DNA of 64,000 nucleotides from Devosia beringensis (lineage in GTDB: Bacteria; Pseudomonadota; Alphaproteobacteria; Rhizobiales; Devosiaceae), in NCBI RefSeq assembly GCF_014926585.1, contig NZ_CP045422.1, forward strand, positions 2,131,001 to 2,195,000. The letters are read 5' to 3'. Made by a program: the position numbers and the translations under genes. The notes below the pieces were generated by a model, which was not told where the DNA came from, made no database searches, and worked only from the letters and a program-made list of their open reading frames with translations. How positions within the stretch are numbered: position 1 is the first letter of the stretch; every line of letters begins with the position of its first letter. Shown here piece by piece: positions 7,457 through 19,333 of the stretch.

Positions 7457-8815
7457 ATGATTGCCCAGTCCCGCCCGCTCTGGCAGCGGTTCGCCTTGTT
7501 CCTCGTGCCGCTGATGGCGGCCAATATCCTGCAGGCGCTGTCGGGCACAGTCAGCGCCATCTATGTCGGGCAGATGATCGGCGTGGATGCGCTGGCGGCC
7601 ACGGCGACCTTCTTTCCCATCCTGTTCTTCCTGCTCAGCTTCCTCATCGGGCTGTCCTCGGGGTCCACCGTGCTGATCGGCCAGGCCTGGGGCGCGCGCA
7701 ATATCGACAAGGTCAAGCAGGTGGCCGGCACCACGCTGATGACGGCCTTTGTCATGGGCGTGGTGGTGGCGGTGGTCGGGGTGACCTGGACCGACCAGAT
7801 CCTCAGCGTCCTGGGTGTGCCGGCCGATATCGCGCCGATCACCGCCAGCTATGCGCGCATCATGCTGGCCAGCATGCCCGGCTTTTTCCTCTTCATCGTG
7901 GCCACCTCGGTGCTGCGCGGGGTGGGCGATACCATGACGCCGCTGTTCTCGCTGATCCTGTCGCTGGCCGTCACCGCGCTGGTGACGCCGGCGCTGATCC
8001 AGGGCTGGTTCGGCCTGCCGCAGCTGGGCGTCAACGCGGCCGCGGCGGCCTCCATCTCCGGCTTCCTGACCGTGCTGGTGTTCCTGTTTGTCTATCTGCG
8101 GGCCCGCAGCCTGCCGCTGGCGCCCGATGCCAAGCTGCTGGCCGCCATGCTGCATCCCGATTTCAAGCTGCTGGGGCTGATCCTGCGGCTGGGCCTGCCG
8201 GCCGGGCTGCAGATGGTGGTGTCGTCGATTTCGGGCATTGTGGTGGTCGGGCTGGTCAACCGCTTCGGCTCGGATGCCACGGCGGCCTATGGGGCGCTGG
8301 GCCAGGTGATGAGCTATGTGCAGTTTCCCGCCATGTCGATCGGCATTGCCGCCTCGATCTTCGGGGCCCAGGCGATCGGCGCGGGCAAGATCGACCAGCT
8401 CGGCGCCATTACCCGCACGGGCCTGGTCATGAATGTGGTCATCACCGGCTCGCTGGTGCTGCTGGCCTATCTCTTCAGCCAGCATCTGGTGGCCCTGTTC
8501 ATCACCGATCCGGCAGTGATCGAGATGGCCGAGACGCTGCTGCATGTGGTGCTGTGGAGCATTGTCGCCTTTGGCGGCAGCGTGGTGTTTTCCGGCGTCA
8601 TGCGCTCGAGCGGCACGGTGATCGCGCCCATGGTGCTGTCGCTGTTCTGCATCCTCTGCATCGAGCTGCCCGGCGCGATTGTGCTCAGCCAGACCAGCCT
8701 GGGCCTGAGTGGCATCTGGGTGGCCATGGCGGCCGGCTTTACCATGATGCTGGTGCTGCAGGGCGCCTGGTACCTGCTGGTCTGGCGCAAGAAGACCATC
8801 GTGGCGCTGGTCTAA
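7457..8815 (+). CDS. MATE family efflux transporter
   Basis: This 452-residue integral membrane protein has about 12 membrane segments and the duplicated architecture of MATE (NorM/DinF-like) drug or metabolite/cation antiporters. It begins RFALFLVPLMAANILQALSG, with MIGVDALAATATFFPILFFLL and a second-half copy around LGLPAGLQMVVSSISGIVVV. The ATG has GGAG 9 nt upstream. It is monocistronic, since a strong bidirectional terminator follows at once. The substrate cannot be deduced. Confidence 0.93.
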   Translation: MIAQSRPLWQRFALFLVPLMAANILQALSGTVSAIYVGQMIGVDALAATATFFPILFFLLSFLIGLSSGSTVLIGQAWGARNIDKVKQVAGTTLMTAFVMGVVVAVVGVTWTDQILSVLGVPADIAPITASYARIMLASMPGFFLFIVATSVLRGVGDTMTPLFSLILSLAVTALVTPALIQGWFGLPQLGVNAAAAASISGFLTVLVFLFVYLRARSLPLAPDAKLLAAMLHPDFKLLGLILRLGLPAGLQMVVSSISGIVVVGLVNRFGSDATAAYGALGQVMSYVQFPAMSIGIAASIFGAQAIGAGKIDQLGAITRTGLVMNVVITGSLVLLAYLFSQHLVALFITDPAVIEMAETLLHVVLWSIVAFGGSVVFSGVMRSSGTVIAPMVLSLFCILCIELPGAIVLSQTSLGLSGIWVAMAAGFTMMLVLQGAWYLLVWRKKTIVALV

Positions 8816-8838
8816 AGCTACTCCCGCCAGGCAATAAA

Positions 8839-8864
8839 AAAGGCCCGCATCGCTGCGGGCCTTT
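8839..8864. terminator. Bidirectional intrinsic terminator between MATE gene and secA
   Basis: AAAGGCCCGCA (8839-8849) and TGCGGGCCTTT (8854-8864) form a perfect 11-bp stem with a TCGC loop. A and T runs lie on either side, so it serves the convergent MATE and secA transcripts. Confidence 0.88.
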
Positions 8865-8882
8865 GCTTGTGATGCGCGCTGC

Positions 8883-11639
<2,757 letters not shown>

Positions 11640-12012
11640 ATGTCAGGTCCTTCGATGACTCATCGGGCGCAATGTGGGGGGCGGGTCGAGCCCCGCAGGC
11701 CATCGTCAGCGCGATGAGAAAGCCTTTCGGGCTTTGAATGTATGTATCTCCGCCGAGCGACGGAAAAGCGCGTGAGATGTAAGAGCGGGCCCTTGTCTTG
11801 TCAACGTCAGCGAAATCGGCGACACCTGCCGTGAGCTGCCGGAATCCGGGCAGAAATGGGGCCAATGCCCTTTGGTTGGTGACGCAGGACGGCCTGGCGC
11901 ATTTTTGCCCCGTTATCGTGTCAGCCAGCCAGTCAGAAATCTGTGGCCCGCAATTGCCCGCCACCAATTAGCCTTCTGCCATCAGGCAGCTTCGGCCAAG
12001 GAGATCGATACG
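11640..12012. other. Divergent intergenic region between secA and the PpiC gene
   Basis: This 373-bp gap holds the promoters of both divergent genes, though no clean -35/-10 pair could be picked. A small hairpin, AAAGCC-TTTCG-GGCTTT (11719-11735), lies in the secA leader. The PpiC ribosome site AAGGAG is at 11998-12003. No protein-coding gene is credible here. Confidence 0.5.
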
Positions 12013-12939
12013 ATGACGTTTTTTCCACGGCGCTTCATGCGCACCGCCGGCCTGCTGGCCACCATGCTGGCCGCGACGGCGCTGACGCCCGCCTTTGCCC
12101 AGGATGCGGCGCCTGCTGCCGATGCTGCCGCCGCGCCTGTGGCCGCCGTTGCGCCTGAAACCGTGATCGCCACGGTGGCCGGTTCGCCCATTACCGAGGC
12201 CGATCTGAGCTTTGCCGCCGAGGACCTGGCCCAGGAACTGCAGCAGATGCCACCCGACCAGCGCAAGCCCTTCCTGCTGCGCGTGCTCATCGACATGAAG
12301 GTGATGGCCCAGGCCGGCGCCGCTGCCGGCATGGCCGATACGCCGCTGTTCCAGCAGCGCCTCGAATATCTCAAGGATCGCAGCCTGCGCCGCGCCTATT
12401 TCGCCGAGCAGATCGCTGCCGGCGTGACTGAAGAAGCCGTGCGGGCCGAGTATGACAAGTTTGTCGCCGACTTCACCCCGGCCCCCGAAATCCGCGCCAG
12501 CCACATCCTGGTGCCGACCGAGGAAGAGGCCAAGGCGATCAAGGCCGAGCTCGATGGCGGCGCTGACTTTGTCGCCCTGGCCAAGGAAAAGTCGATCGAT
12601 CCGGGTGCCGCCAATGGCGGCGATCTGGGCTTTTTCGGCGCCGGCAGCATGGTTGCCCCGTTCGAGACCGCGGCCTTTGCCCTCACCGATATCGGCCAGG
12701 TCTCCGAGCCGGTCGAATCCCAGTTCGGCTGGCATGTGATCCGGCTTGAAGAAAAGCGCGAATCCGCCCCGCCGGCCTTCGAGCAGGTCGCGCCGCAGCT
12801 GCAGCAGCAGCTGCTGATGACCACCTTTGACGAGACTGTCGCCACGCTGATGGAAGGCGTTGCCGTCGACATCCCCGATGCCGCGCTGGCCGCTGCCGTC
12901 GCCGGCCAGAGCGAGACGGCCCCGCCGGCCGCGCAGTAG
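12013..12939 (+). CDS. Periplasmic peptidyl-prolyl cis-trans isomerase (PpiC/parvulin type)
   Basis: The product is about 308 residues. It has a signal peptide (RTAGLLATMLAATALTPAFA, then QDAAP), an alanine-rich linker, a SurA-like N-terminal helical region and one parvulin domain (IRASHILVPTEEEAKAI, DPGAANGGDLGFFGAGSMVA, ESQFGWHVIRLEE). Parvulins of this type assist folding of exported proteins and outer-membrane porins. The ATG at 12013 has AAGGAG 9 nt upstream and begins right before the charged part of the signal peptide; a longer open frame from 11872 has no such support. It is divergent from secA. Confidence 0.93.
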   Translation: MTFFPRRFMRTAGLLATMLAATALTPAFAQDAAPAADAAAAPVAAVAPETVIATVAGSPITEADLSFAAEDLAQELQQMPPDQRKPFLLRVLIDMKVMAQAGAAAGMADTPLFQQRLEYLKDRSLRRAYFAEQIAAGVTEEAVRAEYDKFVADFTPAPEIRASHILVPTEEEAKAIKAELDGGADFVALAKEKSIDPGAANGGDLGFFGAGSMVAPFETAAFALTDIGQVSEPVESQFGWHVIRLEEKRESAPPAFEQVAPQLQQQLLMTTFDETVATLMEGVAVDIPDAALAAAVAGQSETAPPAAQ

Positions 12940-12948
12940 ACCGATCCG

Positions 12949-12975
12949 GCGCCCGGGGCCATCAGCCCCGGGCGC
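12949..12975 (+). terminator. Strong hairpin after the PpiC gene
   Basis: GCGCCCGGGGC (12949-12959) and GCCCCGGGCGC (12965-12975) form a perfect 11-bp GC stem with a 5-nt loop, 9 nt after the stop codon. No U-tract follows, so it may protect the 3' end or act with Rho rather than terminate by itself. Confidence 0.5.
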
Positions 12976-13086
12976 GTGTCCATCCCGGTGGCCGGGCAGC
13001 CGCCTGCGGATGCGGCTGCCCGCTTGCGAATGGCCTCTGTTTGAGGCAAACCCAAGGCCTGTCCGCTCCCCAGGAAAGTTCGTTCG

Positions 13087-14319
13087 ATGGCCCATCCGGT
13101 TTCCCCGCTCGCCCCCAAATCCTATCCGGAACTGCCGGCCATTGCCGGGGTGCGCTTTGCCACGGCCGAAGCGGGCATCAAGTACAAGAACCGCACCGAT
13201 GTGCTGCTGATGGCGTTCGATGCCGGCACCACCGCGGCGGGCGTGGTCACACAGTCCAAATGCTCCTCGGCGGCGGTGGACTGGTGCAAGGCCAATCTGC
13301 CCGGCGGGCTGGCGCGGGGCCTCGTGGTCAATTCGGGCAATGCCAATGCCTTTACCGGCGCCAAGGGCCAGCAGAGCGTGCAGCTGACGGCCGAACTGGC
13401 CGCCAAGGCGCTGGGCTGCTCGACCGCCGAAATTTTCCTTGCCTCGACCGGGGTGATCGGCGAGCCGCTCGACGCCAACAAGTTTGCCGGCGTGCTCGAC
13501 GAAATGGCGACGCGGCTGGGCGATACGCCCTGGATGGACCCGGCCAAGGCCATCATGACCACCGATACCTTCCCCAAGCTGTTTGGCGCGACGCTCGATA
13601 TCGACGGCGTCGAGGTGCGCATCAATGGTATTGCCAAGGGAAGCGGCATGATCGCGCCGGACATGGCCACCATGCTGAGCTTTGTCGTCACCGACATGCC
13701 CATTGCCGCCCCGGTGCTGCAGGCGCTGCTGAGCCGGCATGTGGCAACGAGCTTCAACGCCGTTACCGTGGACAGCGATACCTCCACCTCCGATACGCTT
13801 TTGGCCTTTGCCACCGGCAAGGCAGCGGTCGAGCCGATCGAGAGCCTTGATGATCCGCGCGCCGAAATCTTCGGCGAGGCGCTGCGCGACGTGCTGTTCG
13901 ACCTGGCCATCCAGGTGGTGCGCGATGGCGAAGGCGCCACCAAGCAGGTTTCCGTGCATGTCGAGGGCGCCACGTCCGACGCCTCGGCCTTCCGCATTGC
14001 CAAGTCGATCGCCGACTCGCCTCTGGTCAAGACCGCCATTGCCGGCGAGGACGCCAATTGGGGCCGCGTGGTCATGGCCGTGGGCAAGGCGGGCGAGCCG
14101 GCCGACCGCGACAAGCTGTCGATCCGCTTCGGCGACCTGCTGGTCGCCAAGGATGGCGAGCGCGCGCCGATCTATGACGAGGCCGCGACCTCAGCCTATA
14201 TGAAGGGCGAGGATCTCGAGCTGACTGTCAGCCTTGGGCTCGGCGAGGGCCGGGCGACGGTTTATACCTGCGACCTGACGCATGGCTATATCACCATCAA
14301 TGGCGATTACCGGAGCTAG
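13087..14319 (+). CDS. argJ: Bifunctional glutamate N-acetyltransferase / amino-acid acetyltransferase ArgJ
   Basis: This 410-residue protein matches ArgJ along its length. It has [14 protein letters not shown], the oxyanion/catalytic region [13 protein letters not shown], and the self-cleavage site [14 protein letters not shown], where the chain splits before the nucleophilic threonine (about T195) into alpha and beta subunits. ArgJ recycles the acetyl group from N-acetylornithine to glutamate in arginine biosynthesis and may also use acetyl-CoA. A GNAT gene starts 3 nt after its stop, so it heads a short operon with the acetyltransferase and mutT. Confidence 0.98.
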   Translation: MAHPVSPLAPKSYPELPAIAGVRFATAEAGIKYKNRTDVLLMAFDAGTTAAGVVTQSKCSSAAVDWCKANLPGGLARGLVVNSGNANAFTGAKGQQSVQLTAELAAKALGCSTAEIFLASTGVIGEPLDANKFAGVLDEMATRLGDTPWMDPAKAIMTTDTFPKLFGATLDIDGVEVRINGIAKGSGMIAPDMATMLSFVVTDMPIAAPVLQALLSRHVATSFNAVTVDSDTSTSDTLLAFATGKAAVEPIESLDDPRAEIFGEALRDVLFDLAIQVVRDGEGATKQVSVHVEGATSDASAFRIAKSIADSPLVKTAIAGEDANWGRVVMAVGKAGEPADRDKLSIRFGDLLVAKDGERAPIYDEAATSAYMKGEDLELTVSLGLGEGRATVYTCDLTHGYITINGDYRS

Positions 14320-14321
14320 TC

Positions 14322-15071
14322 ATGGGTCTGCCTGACGCGGCGGTTTTCGAGCGGTCCGGCCTTGCCGCCTGGCCCGGCATCGAGGTCGACTGGGATGGCG
14401 GCTGGGTGCGCCGGGCTGCCGGCGGCTATACCAAGCGAGCCAATTCCGTGCAGTGCCTCGACCCGACCGATGACGGCAATGTCGAGGCCCGGATTACTGC
14501 GGCCGTGGCCTGGTTTACCGCCCGCGACCTGCCCCCGGTCTTCCGCATGACGCCGCTGGCCGGCCCCGACCTCGCCGCGGCGCTGGACCGGCTGGGCTGG
14601 CGCAGCATCGACGCCAGCTACCAGTTTGCCATGGCGCTGGATCCGGTCGAGGCCGATCCGCGCGGGCGGATCTATGACGTGCGCGATCCGGCCTTTCTGG
14701 CGGTGCAGCAGCGCCTGGCCGGCTACAGCGACGAACGGCTCGGCAAGCTCGATGCGCTGCTGGCCGCCATGACGGTGGAGGCCTCCGGCGTGGTGCTGCA
14801 GGATGATGATGGCGCGCCGGTCGCCACCGCGCTGATGGCCATCGCCGATGGCATTGTCGTCACCGGCAATGTGGTGACCGATGCCAGCCGGCGCCGCCAG
14901 GGTCATGCCGGCGCCATGATGCGCACCGGCCATGCCTGGGCCCATGCAGCCGGGGCGCGGATTGCCGCGCTCAATGTGCAGGCCGACAATGCCGGCGCCC
15001 AGGCGCTCTATCGCGGGCTCGGCTATGCACGGCAATATGACTATCACTACCGGGTTCCGGGGACGCCATGA
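14322..15071 (+). CDS. GNAT family N-acetyltransferase
   Basis: This 249-residue protein has a C-terminal GNAT fold: IVVTGNVVTDASRRRQGHAG carries the acetyl-CoA-binding R/Q-x-x-G-x-G/A motif, followed by LNVQADNAGAQALYRGLGYA. The N-terminal half is less conserved. The acceptor is unknown. The position directly between argJ and mutT (3-nt gap before, 4-nt ATGA overlap after) is seen in related alphaproteobacteria and implies co-transcription, but not a role in arginine synthesis. Confidence 0.9.
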   Translation: MGLPDAAVFERSGLAAWPGIEVDWDGGWVRRAAGGYTKRANSVQCLDPTDDGNVEARITAAVAWFTARDLPPVFRMTPLAGPDLAAALDRLGWRSIDASYQFAMALDPVEADPRGRIYDVRDPAFLAVQQRLAGYSDERLGKLDALLAAMTVEASGVVLQDDDGAPVATALMAIADGIVVTGNVVTDASRRRQGHAGAMMRTGHAWAHAAGARIAALNVQADNAGAQALYRGLGYARQYDYHYRVPGTP

Positions 15072-15472
15072 GCCAGTCGATCCTTCTTGTCGTCGCCGGG
15101 GCGCTGGTCGATGCCGACCGCCGCGTGCTGATCGCGCAGCGGCCGGAAGGCAAGTCCATGGCCGGGCTGTGGGAATTTCCCGGCGGCAAGATCGAGCCGG
15201 GCGAAACGCCCGAGGCGGCGCTGATCCGCGAGCTTGAGGAAGAGCTGGGCGTCACCACGCACACCGCGTGCCTCGCGCCGGTAAGCTTTGCCAGCCACTC
15301 TTACGAGAAATTTCACCTGTTGATGCCACTCTATGTGTGCCGAAAGTGGCAGGGCATACCGGCGCCGCGGGAGCATATCGCACTCAAATGGGTGCGGCCG
15401 CAGGCGCTGCGCGACTATGCCATGCCGCCGGCAGACCTGCCATTGATCGCCGCCTTGTGCGATCTGCTCTAG
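15068..15472 (+). CDS. mutT: 8-oxo-dGTP diphosphatase MutT (Nudix hydrolase)
   Basis: This 134-residue protein carries the complete Nudix box, GGKIEPGETPEAALIRELEE followed by ELG (about residues 39-61). It is preceded by RPEGKSMAGLWEFPG, which is characteristic of MutT rather than of other Nudix enzymes. MutT cleans the nucleotide pool of 8-oxo-dGTP and so prevents A:T to C:G mutations. Its ATG overlaps the stop of the GNAT gene (ATGA, 15068-15071). Confidence 0.95.
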   Translation: MSQSILLVVAGALVDADRRVLIAQRPEGKSMAGLWEFPGGKIEPGETPEAALIRELEEELGVTTHTACLAPVSFASHSYEKFHLLMPLYVCRKWQGIPAPREHIALKWVRPQALRDYAMPPADLPLIAALCDLL

Positions 15473-15501
15473 GCAAGACCGTTCGATCTTGGGGAATTGG
15501 A

Positions 15502-15693
15502 ATGACGGCCACGAAAATCGGTAAGTTTCTTGTCGATGAATCCGGCGCCACGGCCGTTGAATATGGCCTGCTGGCGGCGCTGATCGCCGTGGCCATCATC
15601 GGCACCTTCAGCGTGCTGGGCAACAGCGTGCAGGGCCTGTTCAACAATGGCACTGCCGGCACCCTGGACAACCAGACCGCCAAGATAAACTAA
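15502..15693 (+). CDS. Flp family type IVb pilin
   Basis: This 63-residue protein has the Flp/Fap signature: a short basic leader (TATKIGKFLVDESG), then ATAVEYGLLAALIAVAIIGT, with the E-Y pair after the prepilin peptidase site, then a hydrophobic pilin helix. Flp pilins build Tad adhesion pili. The other tad/cpa genes are not in the window, so this is either a lone copy or one detached from its machinery. The longer frame upstream overlaps mutT and is not the gene. Confidence 0.93.
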   Translation: MTATKIGKFLVDESGATAVEYGLLAALIAVAIIGTFSVLGNSVQGLFNNGTAGTLDNQTAKIN

Positions 15694-15708
15694 CCCAAGA
15701 CCAACCAG

Positions 15709-17190
15709 CTATTGCAGCGTGACGATCTTGTACTGCTCGCCGACCTGGACCGGGTCGCCGGGATAGAGGTCGTTGATGATGTAAAACAGCTCGGTGCCGC
15801 GCGTCAGCGCGTTCATCTGGGCGGCCAGCTTGTCGGCCGTGTCGCCGGCCTTGGCCGTGACGACGCGGACGGCCACCTTGCGGATGGCGGAGAGGTCGCT
15901 CTCGGTGGTGCGGCGGAAGCTGGCCAACGTGGCGTCAGCGCCCTGGGCAAAGCGGGGACTGTCGGCCTTGGCGGCAAAGATGAAGCGATAGACCTGGCCG
16001 TCCAGCCGCATCACCGAGACACGGAAGAACCACTGGTCGGTCTGGGCCAGGCCGGAGGCCATCTCGATGCCATTGCGGGTGTCGCTGGTGACGCTGTCGG
16101 TCTTGAGCCCGGCGATCCAGCCCGATTTGAGATAATCGGCCAGCGCCATGCTGGGCTGCACGTCGGCGCTGTCAAAGCGCACGGCTTCGCCATCGCCGGC
16201 CACCCCGACCACGGCGCTGGGGGAATTCTGCAGCGTATAGCCGGTGGGCACGGTGAAGGTGAATTTGGAGGCCGGATTGAGGAAGCGGCGGCCGACAATG
16301 GAGCCCTGCGAGGGGCTGTCGCCAAAGGTAAGGCCGGCAATCGAGTCCAGATAGCCGTCGCGGTCAACCTCGCCCAGGCCGGCCTTGCCGAACATGGTGC
16401 TGGCCGTGTCGATGGCCTTCTGGATGCGCGCGGGGGTGGAGGGATGGGAGGACAGGAACCCCTCCGTGCCCTGGCCCGAGCCGGCCGAGAAACTGGCAAA
16501 GCGGCTCATCACGCCGAGGAAGCGCGCGGCCGCCTGGGGGTCGTAGCCGGCCTTGCCGGAATATTTGATGCCTTCGCGATCGGCTTCGAGTTCCTGGTTC
16601 TGCCCGAAGGCGGCCAGGGATTCGCGGGTGCGGCTGGCCGTGGCGTCGCTCGAAGTATCGCCGCCGAAGACCGAGGTGATGACGCGATCGACAATGGCGG
16701 TGGTGCGGGTGCGGTCGGTGCGGGCCCGGGCATGGCGCAGGGTGACGTGGGCGATCTCGTGCGCCAGCACGGCGGCCAGTTCGCTGGTGTCGCTGGCCAG
16801 AGCCAGGATGCCGCGCGTCACATAGATATAGCCGCCGGGCAGGGCAAAGGCATTGACCTCGGAGGTGTCGAGGATGGTGACCTGGAACTGGGCATTGGGC
16901 TGGTCGGCGGCGGCGAGCAGGCGGCCGACAATGCGGGCCACCATGATCTCGGCCGGACGATCGGAATAGATGCCGCCATAGGCGGCGACGATGCGCGGAT
17001 GCTCACGGCTGCCGATCACCGCATCATCGGGATCGGTGCCTTCGGGCACCACGGCCGGCGCCGGCCGGTCGCCGGTCTGGCTGACCGCGATATTGGAACT
17101 GGTCAGCGTCGTGCAGGCCGACAGGGCCAGCAACATGGTCGCCAGCACGCCAATGCGCAAACCCTGCGCGATATGCCCCTTGCCCGTCAT
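15709..17190 (-). CDS. M48 family metalloprotease lipoprotein (BepA/YfgC-like, LysM-like C-terminus)
   Basis: This 493-residue protein has a lipoprotein signal with lipobox LSAC (Cys26), so it should be membrane-anchored on the periplasmic side. The M48 zinc site is HEIAH (144-148), followed by a downstream glutamate in FGQNQELEADREG and the AFALPGGYIYVT strand typical of the family. The last ~50 residues, with VTAKAGDTADKLA and GDPVQVGEQYKIV, resemble a LysM-type fold. Related proteases check or degrade misassembled outer-membrane proteins. It overlaps the SNase-like gene by 4 nt. Confidence 0.92.
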   Translation of the reverse strand: MTGKGHIAQGLRIGVLATMLLALSACTTLTSSNIAVSQTGDRPAPAVVPEGTDPDDAVIGSREHPRIVAAYGGIYSDRPAEIMVARIVGRLLAAADQPNAQFQVTILDTSEVNAFALPGGYIYVTRGILALASDTSELAAVLAHEIAHVTLRHARARTDRTRTTAIVDRVITSVFGGDTSSDATASRTRESLAAFGQNQELEADREGIKYSGKAGYDPQAAARFLGVMSRFASFSAGSGQGTEGFLSSHPSTPARIQKAIDTASTMFGKAGLGEVDRDGYLDSIAGLTFGDSPSQGSIVGRRFLNPASKFTFTVPTGYTLQNSPSAVVGVAGDGEAVRFDSADVQPSMALADYLKSGWIAGLKTDSVTSDTRNGIEMASGLAQTDQWFFRVSVMRLDGQVYRFIFAAKADSPRFAQGADATLASFRRTTESDLSAIRKVAVRVVTAKAGDTADKLAAQMNALTRGTELFYIINDLYPGDPVQVGEQYKIVTLQ

Positions 17191-18026
17191 CGTATCGCCA
17201 AGACCTCAAGCTGCTCGGGATGGGTAATTTCGATGCGTGGACCATCCCGGTCGTCCACCCATCCGCGTATACGTACCAAGGCGCCGTCGAGCACCATGGG
17301 GTCGATGCCCGCCGCCACAAACAGCCGGCGGGCCGGCGCCTCGATCACGGCGGTGAAGTCCTGTTTCCAGAACCGGCCGAAATTGAGATAGATCCGCCCG
17401 CCGCGTTCCTCGGCCAGCAGGATCCTGCCTTCAACAAGTTCATAATGGCCGGCCCGGGCGAGCAATTCACCCGGCACGTCCGCCGCACGCACGCTGTAAT
17501 AGGGATCACGCCAGATGCCAAGGCCGGAGAGCCGCGCCCGTCCTTCGGCGGCGAACAATAAATCGAGACATTGCCGATTGTCGGGGAAGGAATAGACCCG
17601 CGCCAGGCCCTGCGCGACCATGGCCTGCTGCGCCCAGGCCGGGCCATCGGCGGAATCGACAAAGACATGGGCGAGCTGGCGGTCGTAGCGGTCGACCCGT
17701 TCGCCGCCATAGCCGAGCTGGACCGGCTTGTTGAGCAATATGGTCTCGAGCGCCAGTTTGGCCTCTGGGGCCAGTGGCCAGCTCTCATAGCCCTCGCGGC
17801 CCAGCGGCAGTTTGGGCGCCTGGGTGCCGATCATGCGCACCACGCGGCCGTCATCGAGCACCACGGTATCGCCGTCGGTGACCTGCACGACCAGGCCGCC
17901 GGGCACCATGGCCAGGTCGGGGCAGGCCAGGGCCGCAGTCGAGACGGACGAGAGCGCGGCCAGTGCGGCGAGTTGAACAAGACTGGTGGTGCGCAAATCG
18001 GGCCCCGGAAACAATGGCTTCACCAT
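17187..18026 (-). CDS. Secreted thermonuclease-like (SNase domain) protein
   Basis: This 279-residue protein has an N-terminal signal sequence (LVQLAALAALSSVSTAALAC) and an SNase-type OB-fold: VVQVTDGDTVVLDDGRVVRM, VDRYDRQLAHVFVD, and RVYSFPDNRQCLDLLFAAE. The C-terminal ~100 residues (GRIYLNFGRFWKQDFTAVIE, VRIRGWVDDRDGPRIEITHP) form a second OB-like part. Whether it still cleaves nucleic acid is uncertain. Its end overlaps the start of the M48 lipoprotein gene, so the two are probably co-expressed envelope proteins. Confidence 0.85.
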   Translation of the reverse strand: MVKPLFPGPDLRTTSLVQLAALAALSSVSTAALACPDLAMVPGGLVVQVTDGDTVVLDDGRVVRMIGTQAPKLPLGREGYESWPLAPEAKLALETILLNKPVQLGYGGERVDRYDRQLAHVFVDSADGPAWAQQAMVAQGLARVYSFPDNRQCLDLLFAAEGRARLSGLGIWRDPYYSVRAADVPGELLARAGHYELVEGRILLAEERGGRIYLNFGRFWKQDFTAVIEAPARRLFVAAGIDPMVLDGALVRIRGWVDDRDGPRIEITHPEQLEVLAIR

Positions 18027-18087
18027 GCACGCAAATGCGGCAAAAAATCATTACCGATGCCTGATCAGGTCAAAAGACTGTCAGCGG

Positions 18088-18113
18088 CCCCCCCCCTTCC
18101 TTGAGAAGGCGGG
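18088..18113 (+). repeat. C9 tract and hairpin before the carboxypeptidase start
   Basis: Nine consecutive C residues (18088-18096) precede TTCCTTGAGAAGGCGGGG. CCTTC and GAAGG can pair, extended by C4/G4, and the 3' arm contains the probable ribosome site AAGG for the GTG at 18114. Such a tract is unusual here and could vary in length. Confidence 0.4.
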
Positions 18114-19319
18114 GTGGCGCTGGTAAGAGAGGCCGTCCTTGCCTACCCCTTCCGGAGCTGTTTTCCCTTGTCGCTTGTCCGCCAATTCGCCCTCGCCGCC
18201 CTGTTTGCCCTGCTCAGCCTGGGTCGTGCCGAGGCCAATCCGATGCTGCTGGTCGATATGGAAACGCTTGACGTGCTCTATGCCGAGGAGGCGGGGCAGC
18301 CCTGGCATCCGGCATCGCTGACCAAGATGATGACGGCCTATGTGGCTTTCGAGGAGATCGCCAAGGGCACGATCACTCTCGAGACGCCCGTCGTGCTGTC
18401 CAAGCATGCTCTGGCGCAGGCGCCATCGCGGTCGGGCCTGCCGGTGGGCTCTGCGCTGACCATGCAGGATGCGCTCTATGTCATGGTGGTCAAATCGGCC
18501 AATGACGTGGCCATGGCGATCGCTGAAACGGTGGGCGGCAGCGAGGCGGGCTTTGTTGCCAAGATGAATGACGTGGCGGCCCGCATGGGCATGACGGCCA
18601 GCCATTTCACCAATCCCAACGGGCTGCACGACCCGGCGCAATATACCTCGGCGCGCGATCTGGCGCTGCTGGCGCTCTATATCGAGCAGAGCTTTCCGCA
18701 ATATATGCCGATGTTCGGCACCGAGGCGGTCAAGCTGGGCAAGGTGACGCTCGAATCGCAGAACGAATTGCTGACCAGCTTTGCCGGCACGACCGGCATG
18801 AAGACCGGCTATGTCTGTGCCTCCGGGCTCAACATGGTGGCGACGGTGGAGCGCAATGGCCGCCGGATGCTGGCGGTGGTGCTGGGCGGCCAGTCGGCGC
18901 GCGAGCGCAATGAGCGGGCGGCCGAGCTGATCCTCAAGGGCCTGTCCGGCTCGGCCCAGCCCACCGGCACCACGGTGCTGACCCTGGGCAACAATCCGGG
19001 CGCGGCGCCGGTCGACATGCGGGCGCAGATCTGCGGCGCCGAGGCCAAGGCCTATGCCGCGGCGGCCCAGGCCGCCTTTCCCATGGGGCTCAAGGGCCAG
19101 CCGAGCTATCTCAATGATGTGGTGGCGCCGCGCGCCTATGTGGCCACCGATCTCGGTCGCATCGCCGTGGGGGTCAACCTGCCACGACCGCGGCCGGCCC
19201 ATCTGCCCCAGTTCACCCCGCCCAGCAGCGAGGCCGCGCTGGCGGTGGAGCTGCGCCCGGGGCTGAACGTTTCAGGCAATGGCGTGCCGATGCCGCTGGC
19301 GCGCCCCGACAGTCTCTAG
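18114..19319 (+). CDS. D-alanyl-D-alanine carboxypeptidase (penicillin-binding protein 5/6 family)
   Basis: This 401-residue protein has the three S11 motifs in order: SLTK (68-71, catalytic serine), SAN (128-130) and KTG (230-232). An N-terminal signal region (LVRQFALAALFALLSLGRAE, then ANPMLL) places it in the periplasm. These enzymes trim the terminal D-alanine from peptidoglycan stem peptides. The long C-terminal part (residues ~270-401) differs from classical PBP5 and lacks an obvious amphipathic anchor. The start is GTG 18114 with AAGG 5 nt upstream; TTG 18168 is an alternative that still keeps a signal peptide. Confidence 0.92.
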   Translation: MALVREAVLAYPFRSCFPLSLVRQFALAALFALLSLGRAEANPMLLVDMETLDVLYAEEAGQPWHPASLTKMMTAYVAFEEIAKGTITLETPVVLSKHALAQAPSRSGLPVGSALTMQDALYVMVVKSANDVAMAIAETVGGSEAGFVAKMNDVAARMGMTASHFTNPNGLHDPAQYTSARDLALLALYIEQSFPQYMPMFGTEAVKLGKVTLESQNELLTSFAGTTGMKTGYVCASGLNMVATVERNGRRMLAVVLGGQSARERNERAAELILKGLSGSAQPTGTTVLTLGNNPGAAPVDMRAQICGAEAKAYAAAAQAAFPMGLKGQPSYLNDVVAPRAYVATDLGRIAVGVNLPRPRPAHLPQFTPPSSEAALAVELRPGLNVSGNGVPMPLARPDSL

Positions 19320-19333
19320 GCTGGGATCAGGGC

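Noticed and set aside
11968..13959. A 663-codon frame antisense to the PpiC gene and argJ
   Set aside because: Covers two well-supported genes and a strong hairpin; no conserved protein features.
15502..15693. Start of a tad pilus locus
   Set aside because: Only the pilin gene is present; the genes on both sides (mutT, M48 protease) are unrelated.
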